From Cyanodermella asteris (taxonomy: Eukaryota; Ascomycota; Lecanoromycetes; Ostropales; Stictidaceae): DNA of 64,000 nt. Within the stretch, counting starts at the first letter, position 1; each line of letters opens with the position of its first letter. A model generated the notes under the pieces. That model was not told the origin of the DNA. It ran no database searches and was given only the letters and a program-made list of their open reading frames with translations. The stretch covers positions 594,537 to 658,536 of the forward strand of contig UYJD01000013.1 of the NCBI GenBank assembly GCA_900618795.1, read 5' to 3'. The translations under genes were made by a program, and so were the position numbers. Positions 10,692 through 21,851 of this stretch are shown here, one piece after another.

Positions 10692-13220
10692 ATGTCGAGC
10701 AGCCCTCCTGAGGAGGCGCCAGTCTATCATAAGTCGCTGACCCCGGAAAGCCCACGTCCGATACACGTCCCCTCTCCAGCCAACATCCCCGTCCTTGAAC
10801 ATCAGATAGAGCCCATTTTCAACCTCATATCCTCCCACACCCATCCTCCCTACGCTGCTCGCGACCTTACACAGATGGACCAAGATCTTGTGGCTGCCGC
10901 TGCTACCTTGAGCTCAGAAATACCTACCCAGTCCCTGGATCAGAATGAGATAAAACCCTCCGGTGAGGGCACCGCTCCCACCGAAGGTACTACCTCTGCA
11001 CTGCCAGAGCAGAATAGCGAGCCCGATGCGACTGCCGCAATGAAATCTGACGAGGTCGCTCAGAACACTGACACTGCTGTGTTGAACACTGATCACCTTG
11101 ACGCTGCTGCTGCCATCACCAACCCTGCCAGCCATGCCGAAAACCTCTCCATACCCATTCAGCCAGACGAAAGCGCGCCGCCCGCTGCTTCTTTCCAGGT
11201 CCCCGGAGATGATACGATGCTGCGAGACGATGCACAGGCGCCAGGAGAGCAAAGCGCGTCTGCCCCTCAGAACGTAGCTGGTGATGGCGTGCAAGCCCTG
11301 CTTGAGAGTCTGTCCGTTCCACGCAGTGCACAGCCTGACGCAAGCGCAAGCGCGACAGGTCCATCTGAAGATACAGCCGCTGAAACGAATGCGTCGCAGC
11401 AGCTTGGCGAGACCACCGAGCAAAACCCAGCTGTTCCTGAAAGCTCCAATGATCAGACCGCCGGCCTGCCACCGCGTCCATCATCGCAAGCTTTCCAGCC
11501 AAACCCAAGCGCTCCAATCACCCATCCTTTGCCAGCTGCCCCAAATGCTGCCTTTGCTCTTGGACCTCCGCCAGGACTTGCCACTGATACTGTGCCAGGT
11601 ACGAATGGATCTCTGTCGTTCGCAGCGTTACCACCTCCTCCGGGAATTGGTGCTCCTGGTGTGCCAGCTCCAGGTACATCAACAGCTCCTGGTGTCGCGC
11701 TTCCGCCCACTCCGATTGCCAACGGTAGTGCTGATGCCAGATACACCCAGTTCCTTGACGAAGAAAGTGTGTTCACAGCCGAAAATGCGTGGGAGAAGTT
11801 TCCGCCAGGCTCTCGTCTCTTCGTGGGAAATTTGCCGACAGAATCTGTTACAAAGCGTGACGTCTGGAACATATTCGAAAAGTACGGGAGGTTGGCGCAA
11901 ATATCAATCAAACAGGCTTACGGATTCGTTCAATTCATGGATTTGGAATCTTGTCAAAGAGCAATGAAAGCTGAGCAGGGAGGCAAATTGAAGGAACGAA
12001 ACATGCACCTCGAGGTTTCAAAGCCGCCCAAGGCCTCGCGTAATACGCAATCCTCCTCATCTGACGCCGACCGTCTTCGTGACCGTCATCGCCGTAACCG
12101 CTCTCGTTCACCGGATCGCCGAAGGAACCAGAAAGGGGGACAGAATCGAAACTTACCTTACAGTGATTTCCGAGATGAGCCACGCCGTGTCAGGGACGAT
12201 TACCGACCTGGACGCTCTCCCTCGCCTCGTCGCCGTGGTGGTGATGACTATCGACCTAGCAGGGACCGTAGCCCAGATCGGTATTACGATGGCCGCCGAA
12301 GGTCGCGCTCTCCAGTCAGCCGGGGAGGTTATGGTCGTCGCAGCCCCAGCCCACGTCGATCAGCAAATCGCGATGACGATCTACCATTGCCCAAGCGTGC
12401 GCCCCGAGATGTTCCTGATGTGCAGATAATCCTTCTCGAAGACCTCAGCCGCCCATTCATTGAATATGTGGTAGCAGGTTTCCGTACGGAAGGAATGCGT
12501 GTGGATGTGCTCAATATGCCTCGTGTGTCCCTTGATGCCGTTATCCGATGCCAGATTGTGGAGGGCGTGCTCGCGGTTTGCAAGCTTTCGAGAAAGGAGG
12601 AAGCAACAGGGAAATTGCCTTTGCAGGTGTTCGACCGCTCTCGAGGATCGCAGAATGTACGCTTTGACGAGTATGATGATTTGCCTGTGGAGATTGCTGC
12701 CAAGCTGGCCGTACGAGCAAAAGCAGCCGCAGTGCCGTCGACACCTGTTTATGGAGCCGGCTCGTCGACATATGTGCCTCCCTACCTGCAACAAGCCCAA
12801 GCGCCCCCGAGTCTCCCTCCAGCGCTCGCCAATAACCCGCAGATTGCGCAGCTCCTCTCCACTATGGATCCTGCCACCCTTCAACAGTTCATCTCCGCGA
12901 ACGCTCAGCAGAGCACTCCATCCCAGCCCGGATACCCTCAACAGGTACAGACCCAGCCTGATGCTTCGGCACTCGTCGGGAACATACCCCAGCAGCAGCA
13001 CCAGGCATCCCAGCAGCAGTACTCTGCTCCGCTATATCAGTATCCTCAGCAGCCGCAAGCTTCATCCCACCAGCAGGCTGCGTATGGCTACCCTCAAAAC
13101 GCATACCCTGCCCAGCAGACCCCAACCTCATATCAAGCGTCGTACGGCAATGGAACGCAGGATGCAAACCAGGTGCAGAGCATAATGCAGCAGCTTGCGG
13201 GAATTCAGAGGAAGGCTTAA
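10692..13220 (+). CDS. nab3: Nab3-like RNA-binding protein (RRM, anticodon-binding-like domain, Q-rich tail)
   Basis: Single exon of 842 aa. Residues 1-370 are low complexity, rich in Ala, Pro, Ser and Glu. One RRM starts at about 374 with RNP2 LFVGNLP and RNP1-like YGFVQF; it resembles yeast Nab3 (RLFIGNLP..FGFIQF). An RS/RD-rich stretch follows (about 455-570). A second globular domain (577-680, starting VQIILLEDLSRPFIEYV) resembles the anticodon-binding-like fold of NCOA5-type proteins. The tail is Gln/Pro/Tyr-rich with LLSTMDPATLQQFIS and ends in a short helix, VQSIMQQLAGIQRKA, like the Nab3 C-terminus. Nab3 acts with Nrd1 and Sen1 in early RNA polymerase II termination. Orthology is inferred. 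An alternative start at M62 is possible. Confidence 0.78.
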   Translation: MSSSPPEEAPVYHKSLTPESPRPIHVPSPANIPVLEHQIEPIFNLISSHTHPPYAARDLTQMDQDLVAAAATLSSEIPTQSLDQNEIKPSGEGTAPTEGTTSALPEQNSEPDATAAMKSDEVAQNTDTAVLNTDHLDAAAAITNPASHAENLSIPIQPDESAPPAASFQVPGDDTMLRDDAQAPGEQSASAPQNVAGDGVQALLESLSVPRSAQPDASASATGPSEDTAAETNASQQLGETTEQNPAVPESSNDQTAGLPPRPSSQAFQPNPSAPITHPLPAAPNAAFALGPPPGLATDTVPGTNGSLSFAALPPPPGIGAPGVPAPGTSTAPGVALPPTPIANGSADARYTQFLDEESVFTAENAWEKFPPGSRLFVGNLPTESVTKRDVWNIFEKYGRLAQISIKQAYGFVQFMDLESCQRAMKAEQGGKLKERNMHLEVSKPPKASRNTQSSSSDADRLRDRHRRNRSRSPDRRRNQKGGQNRNLPYSDFRDEPRRVRDDYRPGRSPSPRRRGGDDYRPSRDRSPDRYYDGRRRSRSPVSRGGYGRRSPSPRRSANRDDDLPLPKRAPRDVPDVQIILLEDLSRPFIEYVVAGFRTEGMRVDVLNMPRVSLDAVIRCQIVEGVLAVCKLSRKEEATGKLPLQVFDRSRGSQNVRFDEYDDLPVEIAAKLAVRAKAAAVPSTPVYGAGSSTYVPPYLQQAQAPPSLPPALANNPQIAQLLSTMDPATLQQFISANAQQSTPSQPGYPQQVQTQPDASALVGNIPQQQHQASQQQYSAPLYQYPQQPQASSHQQAAYGYPQNAYPAQQTPTSYQASYGNGTQDANQVQSIMQQLAGIQRKA

Positions 13221-13552
13221 ACCTGCGAAAAGGAACGAACGTCTTTTGCGGAAGCGTATGTAGGAATGTCTAACGATCTCGATCTTTCAAGCACGGCGGG
13301 ACTTTTGTGTTCTTGGCGACTTCAGCATGGTGTTTGGCGTGCACACAACAAAATCAGGGTTTCGTCTCTTCATGTAGACTTGTTATTGGTCTGTCAAAAG
13401 CCGAGTAGCACAACGACATGTGCAGTACTAAAGTGGCACTTTAGAAGAACGAATCAATTAACCAAAATCACGCACGTGCCTTGATACCTATCTACGACGA
13501 TACTCTTGAAAGCCGGCGAGGAATTCGTAGGGGTAACAGGGCTCGTGCGGCC

Positions 13553-16116
13553 CTACGCTCGCTCACCAAATTGAGTAGCCCATTCCTCAAACTCCTTGAG
13601 GCCTTCTTTGCTGACACTCGGTCTGATATTGATCAAACTGGCCTCGAAATCGTCGAACATGATGGGCCTGATCTCGTCAGGGCTCATGTGCAGCAAGCTC
13701 TCTCCGAGCGAACGCAGAGGCCCCATGGCCGCGTCTTTCGCAAGAGCGGTAATGTCCGATCCAGAGTATCCTAGAGTAAAGAGTCAGCTTCGAAGTTCCA
13801 ACCACAATCAAAATAGAGTACATACCATCCGTGAGCTCTACCAAGACCTTGATGTCGTTCTTGCTCAAAGTATGCTTCTGATGCCCGAGAAGTCTTCGCA
13901 ACTGCTGCTCCCTCACAGGTCCTTCGGGTAGGGGGATGTACTGCCGCCTCACAAAGCGACGTCTCGCAGCTTCATCAATAGCCCAAGGCAGATTCGTGGC
14001 TGCAAGGACCAAGACCCTCGTCGCGTCACCTTCCGTCTTGGCTTCCTTACCCGCAGCCGCTCGTTGTAGATCGCTCCATTGAATCAGAAACTCCGTCTTG
14101 ATGCGTCTTGTCGTCTCGTGCTCTCCGTCTCCTCTGCTACTCAGCAGGGAGTCTATCTCATCGACAAATATAATGCTCGGTGCCAGCGCTTTCGCAAGCT
14201 GGAATAATGCTCGAACCAACTTCTCGCTCTCGCCCATCCATTTACTGGTGAGACTGCTCGCGCTGATGGCAAAGAACGTGCTTTTGCTTTCAGTCGCACA
14301 AGCGCGCGCTATCATGGTTTTCCCTGTACCCGGCGGCCCAAAAAGAAGCATACCTCTTGCCGGCTCACGCAGACCCATGAACAAGTCAGGTCGAAGAAAG
14401 GGATACACAACAGCTTCCTTTAGCGCCGTCTTTGCAGCATCAAGACCGGCGACGTCCTCCCAGTGCACTTCATCGCCCTCGACGACAATTTCATTGAAGA
14501 TTGACTTCGCGGCCGCTTCGTCCACCCCCTTGGGTAAGTGCTTCTTAACATATGCCAACCTTTCTTTCCAATCGTTGCTTTCGAGGGACGGTTCAGGGGA
14601 TGTTGCTTCTGATTCTGATGAGGGAGGGGTTACCTCCGAAGGCTGCGGAGTACGCTTCTTCTTTCCTGGAGCTGTCCGGGAAATACCTGGGGAGCCAACT
14701 GGCGGTGACGTGGGTCCATTACTGAATGACCCTGGTGACTTGGGAACTGGGCGTCTCGAGACAGGCGGGGGAGGTGGCTCTTTGGTTCTATGAGATAGAG
14801 GCATGTTGTCTCGAGGTGGCAGGCCCCTGGGTTGTGCACTCAGGGGTGGGTTCACAGAGGCGGAAATAGCTGCCTGCGAGACTGGCTCTGGTGTGGGGTA
14901 TTCTGGTCGGTACTTCATGAAATCGGCAGGAGGTTTGGTGTAGTTGACGGCAGAGGTAGCTGTCGTGGGGCTCGGACGGGATGAAGCCACAGCCTGAGCT
15001 TTCTGCTGTTCCAGGAGAAGTGTCTGCGCACCGTAGCCGACTTTAGGTGGTCTCGGAGGTGCTTCGTTCCGCGTTTGTCTCGCAATTCCATTGTTATAAT
15101 GTTGAGTCTTTTTTTGTTCCTGCACCGTCGGTGGAGCTGGAGGCGAAAGAGGTCGTGCTGGACGGCCGGGATGACGAGACTGCTCGCCAGAATATCTTCT
15201 GCTCTCAACGGCGGATTGTGATTGATCTTGTCGAGATTCAGGTCTTGAACTCTGACCAGTCTTTGATATCGCATCCCACGCCAATCCTGCAGCTGTCATA
15301 CCAGCGGTTGGAGCTCGGTTGCTCCTCAGAGTCTCCTTTGGTTTAGCAGGCTTCTTGCCATTTTTGTCCGCACGCAGAGTCGTTCTCAAGGTTGTCATCT
15401 TCTTCTCCGGGCTCGGAGTCCTAGAAGAGCGCCGTTCCCCTGTCGAGCTCGACTGTTGTGTGGATATATGTGAGTTTGAGCTGTTTTGCCGGGATGCTGA
15501 AGGAGCTCTCAATTGCTGGCTCACGTCCGAGCTCCTAGCTTTGGACAATGGCGGACGAGATGATGAAGGCTGAACTGGATGCGGTATATCATTATAGCTG
15601 ACAGGAGGTACAGTGCCGTTTCCTATCCAGCCCGGAGACTTCTGTTCGACTACAGGCGAGGAAGGCGTGGCTGGCAACGGTCGCGGACCTCTGATAGCGT
15701 CGGTTTTGATCTTTTTCTTCTCTTTCTTCTCCTTCGTAAGCCTCTTATCGTCTCCATCCTCTGTAGCTTCCTCCCTGCTCTGCTTCAGTGCCTCGAGAAG
15801 TGTGACGCGTTCTTTACACTGTAGCTCCATCTCTCTGAGCGATTCTTGGACGGCCTTTTCCGTGGCTGAAGATGGCTGATAATTGGGGGCGACTTGATAG
15901 GCATTGTGATAGTATATACGGTCGAGAGCCGATCGCCACGATCGTAAGGCCTCGTCTTCGTTATTCTGCAGTCAGTCAGTTGGGGAATTGCAGGGGTACG
16001 GAGCGTGGGAGATGGCGACTGACCTGCCCCTCAAAGTAAACGGCAGTAGAGCAGATGAGATAGCACTCATCGTACGTCTTCTGCATAGACGTCGACGTCT
16101 TGTTATTGCGGAACAT
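13553..16116 (-). CDS. MIT-domain AAA ATPase of the Sap1/spastin/fidgetin (meiotic) clade
   Basis: Three exons: 16116-16024, 15965-13826 and 13770-13553 (58-nt and 55-nt introns, donors GTCAGT and GTATGT), 816 aa. The first about 95 residues look like a MIT helical bundle. A long disordered Ser/Pro/Arg-rich linker follows. The AAA module begins with [18 protein letters not shown]. It has Walker A GPPGTGKT (about 574), pore loop SKWMGESE, Walker [12 protein letters not shown] (about 624) and a second region of homology [16 protein letters not shown]. The last exon codes [17 protein letters not shown] and a Vps4-type C-terminal helix ending [11 protein letters not shown]. Such ATPases remodel ESCRT-III or sever microtubules; which of these applies here cannot be read from sequence. 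Confidence 0.9.
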
Positions 16117-16683
16117 GATGGAGGGTTTGGAGGAGGGTGAAAGAGCGACAGAGCATGCGGCTCTGGTGAGCGAGTGAGAGCACACGGGATGCGATGTCTG
16201 CAAGAAGCCTTCACTCGAAAGTGTTTGGTGCGGCCCGGGACGCGATCAGAGCGACTCAGCCAACTGCGGTCAGCCCAAGCCGATGACGTACCGCCGTCCC
16301 TAATCTTGTCGCCCCTGTAAGGTAACTTAACCACAGCTGAAGATGTTCGAATGCTGCCCAACGACGCTCTGTCCACACTACGGTTGTAACATAGACTACC
16401 TGTCTTCCTCGAACTGCGATTCTCGGAACATCATCTGTCTTGAGCTGCTTGCCGTGATCAGTCGGATGATCACAGCCGCACCTGATTGTGCTACACAGCC
16501 TTGCCGGCATCCAAGGCTCTCCGCGCATCGACCCGCCTTGCCTATACTTCAGGGCATATTGTTCACAGCATGCTGACACGATCTGTTGCGTCCGCTAAAT
16601 AGAGGCAGCTACCTCGAACGATTCTCTCATGGTCTAGTTATTTTCGGCACGATGCGATTGTCGACACTAGTCAAGGGCCGTGC

Positions 16684-17721
16684 TCACTGCAATAACATTG
16701 CCCCCGAGAACTTGTTGTTCATGACCACAGTCTGCACCGTATCCGTCAAGCTCTCCTCGGACAAGTCCAACAGCTTATTAGCAAGGACCTCCTCTTTCTC
16801 AAAATTCCCGCCCACACCGGTGATTTTCCCCCAAGCGCACGCTTGAACGTTTATGAGCATGCCTGCGAAATTGCCTTCCGAGAGAAGCTTCTCAGCTGCC
16901 TTAAGCTTCTCCTCTGTCGTCACGTGTTTTGTGGTCCATTTTGACTTTGTCGCGTCTTCGATTGCATTTAGTATCTTATTCTGAGTTGTGGTGACGGAAG
17001 CCAAGTACAAGTACTTGTTAGCAGTTTCTTCGGGGCGTTTGAGGATTGAAATAACGGCTTTTCCAAAGGTGTCAAGATTGGTCAGGGAGAAAGCAGTGTT
17101 GCCATCATCCCAGATGGTCGCTGTCTTACTGTTGAAGTCGAACCCGAGAAAGCCCACGTCAAGGCCCTGGTCTTATTCAGCAACGCACCCCACAAAAATG
17201 ATTCAATGAACCTACCCAATCCAGCAGACCACCAATTGCAAGACCAGTCCAACTGAACGTCGGCGACTCCTTGGTCTTGAGAAGCTCGAGAATCTCTCGT
17301 TTCTGTTCAAAAAGCGGCACAAGCTTCCTGACTGTCGGGCTTTGCGTGTTGCTCGAATATTCTGAAGGGAGGAAACGTTTGACCCCAGCCTTCACAGCTG
17401 CATCGATCATGGGTTTCTGTTGCAGGAATGCGGTACCTCCAACTGCAGAAATGACAACATCCTGCTGATTGAACGCTTTCAACAAGCTCTGCTCGCTATA
17501 ATCGGTCTTGACGACTTTGACGCCAGGGGGGAATGTAGCCGGGCTTTCTTCGCGAGACAGAACTGTGACAACGAACTGCGGATCGGCCAGTAGAGCGTTC
17601 AGAATCGCCGTTCCAAGGTTTCCCGTGCCCTAGTCGAAAGTCAGTTGAGTTGGGGGGGCAGATTAAAAGTTCATCCTACGCCAGCGAGAACCACGTTCTT
17701 GAATGTAATGCTGAGAGTCAT
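16684..17721 (-). CDS. NmrA/isoflavone-reductase-like NAD(P)H oxidoreductase
   Basis: Three exons, 17721-17680, 17629-17216 and 17166-16684 (introns of 50 and 49 nt, both phase 0), 312 aa. The first intron splits the Rossmann glycine loop: NVVLAG | GTGNLGTAIL. Further family blocks are QDVVISAVGG, KRFLPSEYSS, the end of exon 2 at GGLLDW, and GLDVGFLGFDF at the start of exon 3. The size and pattern fit the fungal NmrA-like/CipA group of atypical short-chain reductases. Relatives reduce phenolic substrates or sense NADP redox state, and the substrate here is unknown. All splice sites are canonical and the frame is intact. Confidence 0.87.
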
Positions 17722-18649
17722 TGTCTTGAGTTGAAATCGAATTTGCTGAATATTGTGGTAGTTCTTGGCCTGGATAGAGAGTCTTGCTCGAACCCAGCCA
17801 TATCAAAGGCTTCTTATACACTACCATGACGATCACGTCTTCTGTGTATTAGAAATGCTTATCAGCTTTACTAAGGATGTTCAATACGAAACTCCCGATA
17901 CATGGACACATGGTGCGGAGCGGATGAATCAAGCACTCCGCGGTCCGCTCCGCTCCAGCCAGGACTTAGCTACCACCAATGCCGCGAGTACAGAAACGAT
18001 TGCGGAGTTCGCCTTTGGTCTATCTAGCTGCGTAGTGGTCTACGCATACGTGAACGTAGTGCATAAGACACTGAAGCAGTCGTACTCTAGCTGTTTACCT
18101 AGACAGGGATCCAAGGTCTTGGCCTCGTTCTGAAGAGTTGCACATAGATTGTTGACGCCATGACTTCTCCCATCCCGCCACGCCATGAGAAACAACAACA
18201 AGTTTGAGCGATGCTCTGCAACTGGCATGTGCGCATGGTATGTGTTACTGTAACGAGAAATGTATTGTCAATGGTAGCGATTTGAAGCTAAAACCAATCC
18301 TCAGATGCCCTGTGGGAAGCTAAAACACCGGTTTGTGGCTCACCAACTGTCTGCCGAACCGCGTTTCAGCTAGTGACGGCGGCCGCTTGTCTGGCCCCAG
18401 CATGCCGGGCGTGATTGCCAGATAAGCATAAACGAGGATTGTGGCTCCGGCAGGACCGTTGCGGCATGAAACAGGTGTTCGACCCTTGACTCGTGCCAGT
18501 GGTGGGCCAGCGATAAAATGGGAGGCACGGCAGCACAATCAGGAACACGCAGGCCGAGTCATCAGCTTCCTCCGACCATTCCCCATCGAAGATGCCCGTG
18601 CCCACAGCTGCGACATCGAAAAAAGTACTGAACACCTATACAAGAGACA
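17722..18649. other. Intergenic, no gene recognised
   Basis: Divergent upstream region of the NmrA-like and TLDc genes. Open frames here are short, overlapping and without motifs. Confidence 0.45.
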
Positions 18650-19915
18650 ATGTCCTACGCATTTCCCGCCTCTGCCAGCTCCTCCACCTTTCCTCCATCC
18701 GACCCCTCGCATGTGCACGCTAGCATCAGCAGCACACTGTCCACGAACCAAAACCCCTCCTTCTCCTCCACCTCGTCCGCCGCCAACGCAGCTCCGCGCT
18801 CCACCAGCATTCCGGACATCAGCTCCTCGACCGCCCCACGCGACTCCGAGCCTCCGCCCTCGCCCATCACTTCTCCCGGCGCCTGGCTCACCTATCCCGT
18901 CGGTTACGCCGTTTCGTCGCTGTATCGCCGCGTCTCCGCGCCCACGGATCCCCGGCTGAACAGCTTGTTGCAAGCCCCCGAGACAGCCGACCGGCGCCGG
19001 TCAGAGAAGGACGACATGTGGTCGCGCTCCTCGTCGCGATCACGCAAGTCAACGGCGGGCTTCTCTGCGCGCTCTGCTCTCCCGCCCTTGCCTGGAAGTT
19101 CCGCCGTATTTCAGCCGCCGAGCAGAACGGCCAGTCCGTTTCAACCGCCCCCGCTGACGGCGCTATCTCTGAACGGTGTCAAGGGAACGTCGGAAGATGC
19201 ACAGATACTGAGCAAGGCGCTAGCAGAAGAGATAAGGCTGCTGTTCCCTCCGCGGCTGCAGCTCGTGGCGGATTGGACGTTGGCATACTCTGTGGATCAA
19301 GACGGCGCTTCGCTGGCAACCCTATATAACAAATGTGAACAGTACGGCGAAGGCAAATCACGGTCCGGATTTGTCGTGGTAGTAAGAGACGGAGCAGGTG
19401 GCATTTTCGGAGCGTTCTTGACAGATGCACCGAAGCCGAGTTCGAGTTATTACGGTACTGGAGAGTGTTTCCTCTGGAGTGCAAGCATACAGACCGTGGA
19501 GCAGATGTTGAGCCACCTGCCCCCTCCACCCAGCGAAGATACGACACACATGGAGGGCCGGAGCACGACGCTGTTCTCTCCGACAAGATCGAGTTTTTCG
19601 GAGCATGGCGCAAACGGAAACGGCAGCCTGGCGCCAGGCATGTCGAGACAGAGTACGGTGAGCCGCGCTCCGACTGAGGAAGAGCGAATAAGATTCAAGG
19701 CTTTCCCATACAGTGGTGTGAATGATTACATGATTTATTGCGAGCATGGCTACATGAGCGTTGGTGGCGGCGATGGCAAGTATGGTTTGTGGCTGGATGA
19801 TAGATTGGAGCAGGGCATTTCAAGCCCAAGCTTGACCTTTGGTAATGAGAGTCTGAGCGAGGAGGGCGAGAAGTTTGAAGCTATGGGTGTCGAGATTTGG
19901 TTCGTTGGAGGTTGA
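18650..19915 (+). CDS. oxr1: TLDc-domain oxidation-resistance protein (Oxr1)
   Basis: Single exon, 421 aa, ATG at 18650. Residues 1-170 are Ser/Pro/Thr-rich and disordered. The TLDc domain runs from about 186 to the end: ILSKALAEEIRLLFPPRLQ, WTLAYSVDQDGASLATLYNKC, then FVVVVRDGAGGIFGAFL, YYGTGECFLWS, a long insert, and YMIYCEHGYMSVGGGDGKYGLWLDD with the terminal FEAMGVEIWFVGG. This is the full order of TLDc motifs. Oxr1 homologues protect against oxidative stress and bind the V-ATPase V1 sector. The insert of about 90 residues between the FLWS and FKAFPYSG blocks is typical of filamentous fungi. The 5' part is markedly C-rich. Confidence 0.92.
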   Translation: MSYAFPASASSSTFPPSDPSHVHASISSTLSTNQNPSFSSTSSAANAAPRSTSIPDISSSTAPRDSEPPPSPITSPGAWLTYPVGYAVSSLYRRVSAPTDPRLNSLLQAPETADRRRSEKDDMWSRSSSRSRKSTAGFSARSALPPLPGSSAVFQPPSRTASPFQPPPLTALSLNGVKGTSEDAQILSKALAEEIRLLFPPRLQLVADWTLAYSVDQDGASLATLYNKCEQYGEGKSRSGFVVVVRDGAGGIFGAFLTDAPKPSSSYYGTGECFLWSASIQTVEQMLSHLPPPPSEDTTHMEGRSTTLFSPTRSSFSEHGANGNGSLAPGMSRQSTVSRAPTEEERIRFKAFPYSGVNDYMIYCEHGYMSVGGGDGKYGLWLDDRLEQGISSPSLTFGNESLSEEGEKFEAMGVEIWFVGG

Positions 19916-20259
19916 GAGGTAGCTCGACGCAAGCCTTGATCAAATCCTAGAACTCCGCAGAGGGAAACGCCTTCCGTCAGGACGTGACACTATCCGCCGT
20001 CGTACATTGAACGAGCATGGTCAAAGGTTGCAGGTCTGCCGCCAGTCGTGTCAAACTCATCCTCATTGAACTCGGTCGCCAACTTCGACCTCAAAATCAA
20101 TGCTCAATTGACTGCACGCAGGCGGTCTTGCATTTTCAATGTCACTTGTCAGAAAGCCTGATACTTAATGCCATATCATATCATGACGAACCTATATCAT
20201 ATATGCCCAGGCTCTTACGAGTGGCTGCCCTCTCTTCAAACTTACTACTTACATTGGTA

Positions 20260-20737
20260 TTAGTTGTCCTTGAAGCTCGCACTTCCACCACCACCAAGCG
20301 GTCTCAGTGTCTCACCACCCTGTCTGATATTACCTCGAACATCATTGTTACCCGGGTTCTCATCGGCATAGATCTGTGCCTTGTCTTCCGGTCCACCGAC
20401 ACCCTCGAAGTCGCGTGCCTTGGTCGGCCGTCCCTTGTCATCGATGCTGCCGCCCTCCTCAACTGGAATTTCGCGGTTGCTACCTGCGCCCGAAGCGGCT
20501 GAGCCGTACGTTACGGAGCCACCGGGGAAGCGCTCGGCACGGCTGGCATCGACGCCAGACTCGTTGGCTGTGGTTGCGTGTCAGCTCTGGTCTACCGAGA
20601 TGGGAACAGACATGTGCCTTTCAGATCTTACCTGTGTCCGATGTCGAGTGGCCTTGCTTTGCGGCATGGCTGTTCAGGTCACGCTCCGCCTGGCGGGCAA
20701 TGTCGAGCGGGTTCTGGCCTGAGTAGTCTGAAGACAT
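20260..20737 (-). CDS. Small hydrophilic conserved fungal protein (two exons)
   Basis: Exons 20737-20632 and 20567-20260 with a 64-nt intron (GTAAGA..CCACAG) give an intact 137-aa protein. The start reads MSSDYSGQNPLDIARQAERD and the end ETLRPLGGGGSASFKDN. Composition is Gly/Asp/Glu/Ser-rich with no membrane segment and almost no large hydrophobics, suggesting an intrinsically disordered soluble protein. The motifs FPGGSVTYGSAASGAG, EIPVEEGG and KARDFEGVGGPEDKA resemble a widespread uncharacterised Pezizomycotina family. The composition recalls LEA or conidiation-type stress proteins, but that is only an impression. Because exon 2 lacks an early ATG it is easily missed by simple ORF scans. 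Confidence 0.75.
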
Positions 20738-21741
20738 AATTCGTGAATTGAAGGGGTATAATCAAAGTGTAGGCTTCGATTGTATTGATTGAAATATGAA
20801 AATGTACAAATCCTAGATGGCGTGATTATTGCAGAGGATACTATTGAAATTCGTTTCGAGCACAAAAGAGAAGGGAGAAGCAGCTTTTTGAAATACTCTC
20901 ATGAAATCCCCCCTCGACCCCTCGGACTGTTTGCAACTTGCGTGCCTGAGCTCAATCTGCATGATTTCATCGCATGATGTCATTAGGGAAATACTGCTAT
21001 GGCAATTCGCCATTTCTCGATCCACCGAGCGGATCGAAGCTCCATAATGGCATTTCGAACATCCTGGTCGCCATTTGCGGTTGTGTGTGTGTGGCCGATC
21101 GTGTCGGAAGGCTATGCCTGGCGTTTGCGTGCTTGATGGGGGGTCCTGGTTTCGATCGAATGAGTCACGTTTGCCAAACGGCTGCGGGCATGCGGGAGGT
21201 GTTTTCGGTACAAATCCGTCTGCAAGCCCTCGATGGTTTGTTTGCCAGAACTTGGAATCTGTCGGCCACCTGCTGAGCAAGTAGTCCTACATGATCTGTG
21301 CTTGGGGGTATGGGACGAAGAGCCGTCCGGCGAGAGGTCTTGCGGCTTGAGCAATGATCTCTAGGCCAGCGACCGCGAGGCAAAAATTGTCCTGAGGTGA
21401 GTGTATCGTCTGCATATCCCACACAATGCCTCCCACAGCTCAGAAAGTTACTCATCTCGCGTCTGGGCACGAGCCTGCTGCACTGGCCGGCTGTTTGCGC
21501 GCCTTGCCTCTGAGCTCAGTTGCTCAAAGTCGGGCACACAAATAGACCAACGAGACAGCTCACGGCTCCACCAATGGGATCACAGACAGCGTCTCGACCC
21601 GGTTCAACTTGCAGCGCGACCGGTGCCTTCTGCCACAACTGCTCGACGCGTCGCGACTTGTCCGAGCAAAAAGTCAAGCCTCACTTGTCTGTGTACTGAG
21701 GCAAAAGTGACGTTCCGACCTCAGCTGATGATGAGCAAAAA
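20738..21741. other. Intergenic between small hydrophilic gene and tRNA
   Basis: No supported gene. Two overlapping open frames at about 20970-21290 on the plus strand show no domain. Confidence 0.45.
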
Positions 21742-21851
21742 TGGAGATACCGGGAATCGAACCCGGAACCTCATCCAGTCTGGATGACACCTTGCGGTAC
21801 CAATGCTAGCACGAATGCTAAGGATGCATTATACCATTAAACCATATCCCC
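21742..21851 (-). tRNA. tRNA-Ala(AGC) with a 38-nt intron
   Basis: Read on the minus strand: acceptor GGGGATA/TATCTCC with discriminator A, D arm GTTT..TAAT, anticodon stem CATCC/GGATG (21826-21822 and 21776-21772), loop TTAGCA + T, T arm CCGGG-TTCGATT-CCCGG. The anticodon is AGC (21819-21817). A 38-nt intron (21815-21778) sits one base 3' of the anticodon, the canonical position. The acceptor stem contains G3:U70, the alanine identity pair, which supports the assignment. Mature length is 72 nt. One mismatch in the D stem is tolerable. Confidence 0.88.

Noticed and set aside
11281-11967. 228-codon plus-strand frame inside the Nab3-like gene
   Set aside because: Lies in another frame of the low-complexity N-terminal region; the 842-codon frame with the RRM explains the region.
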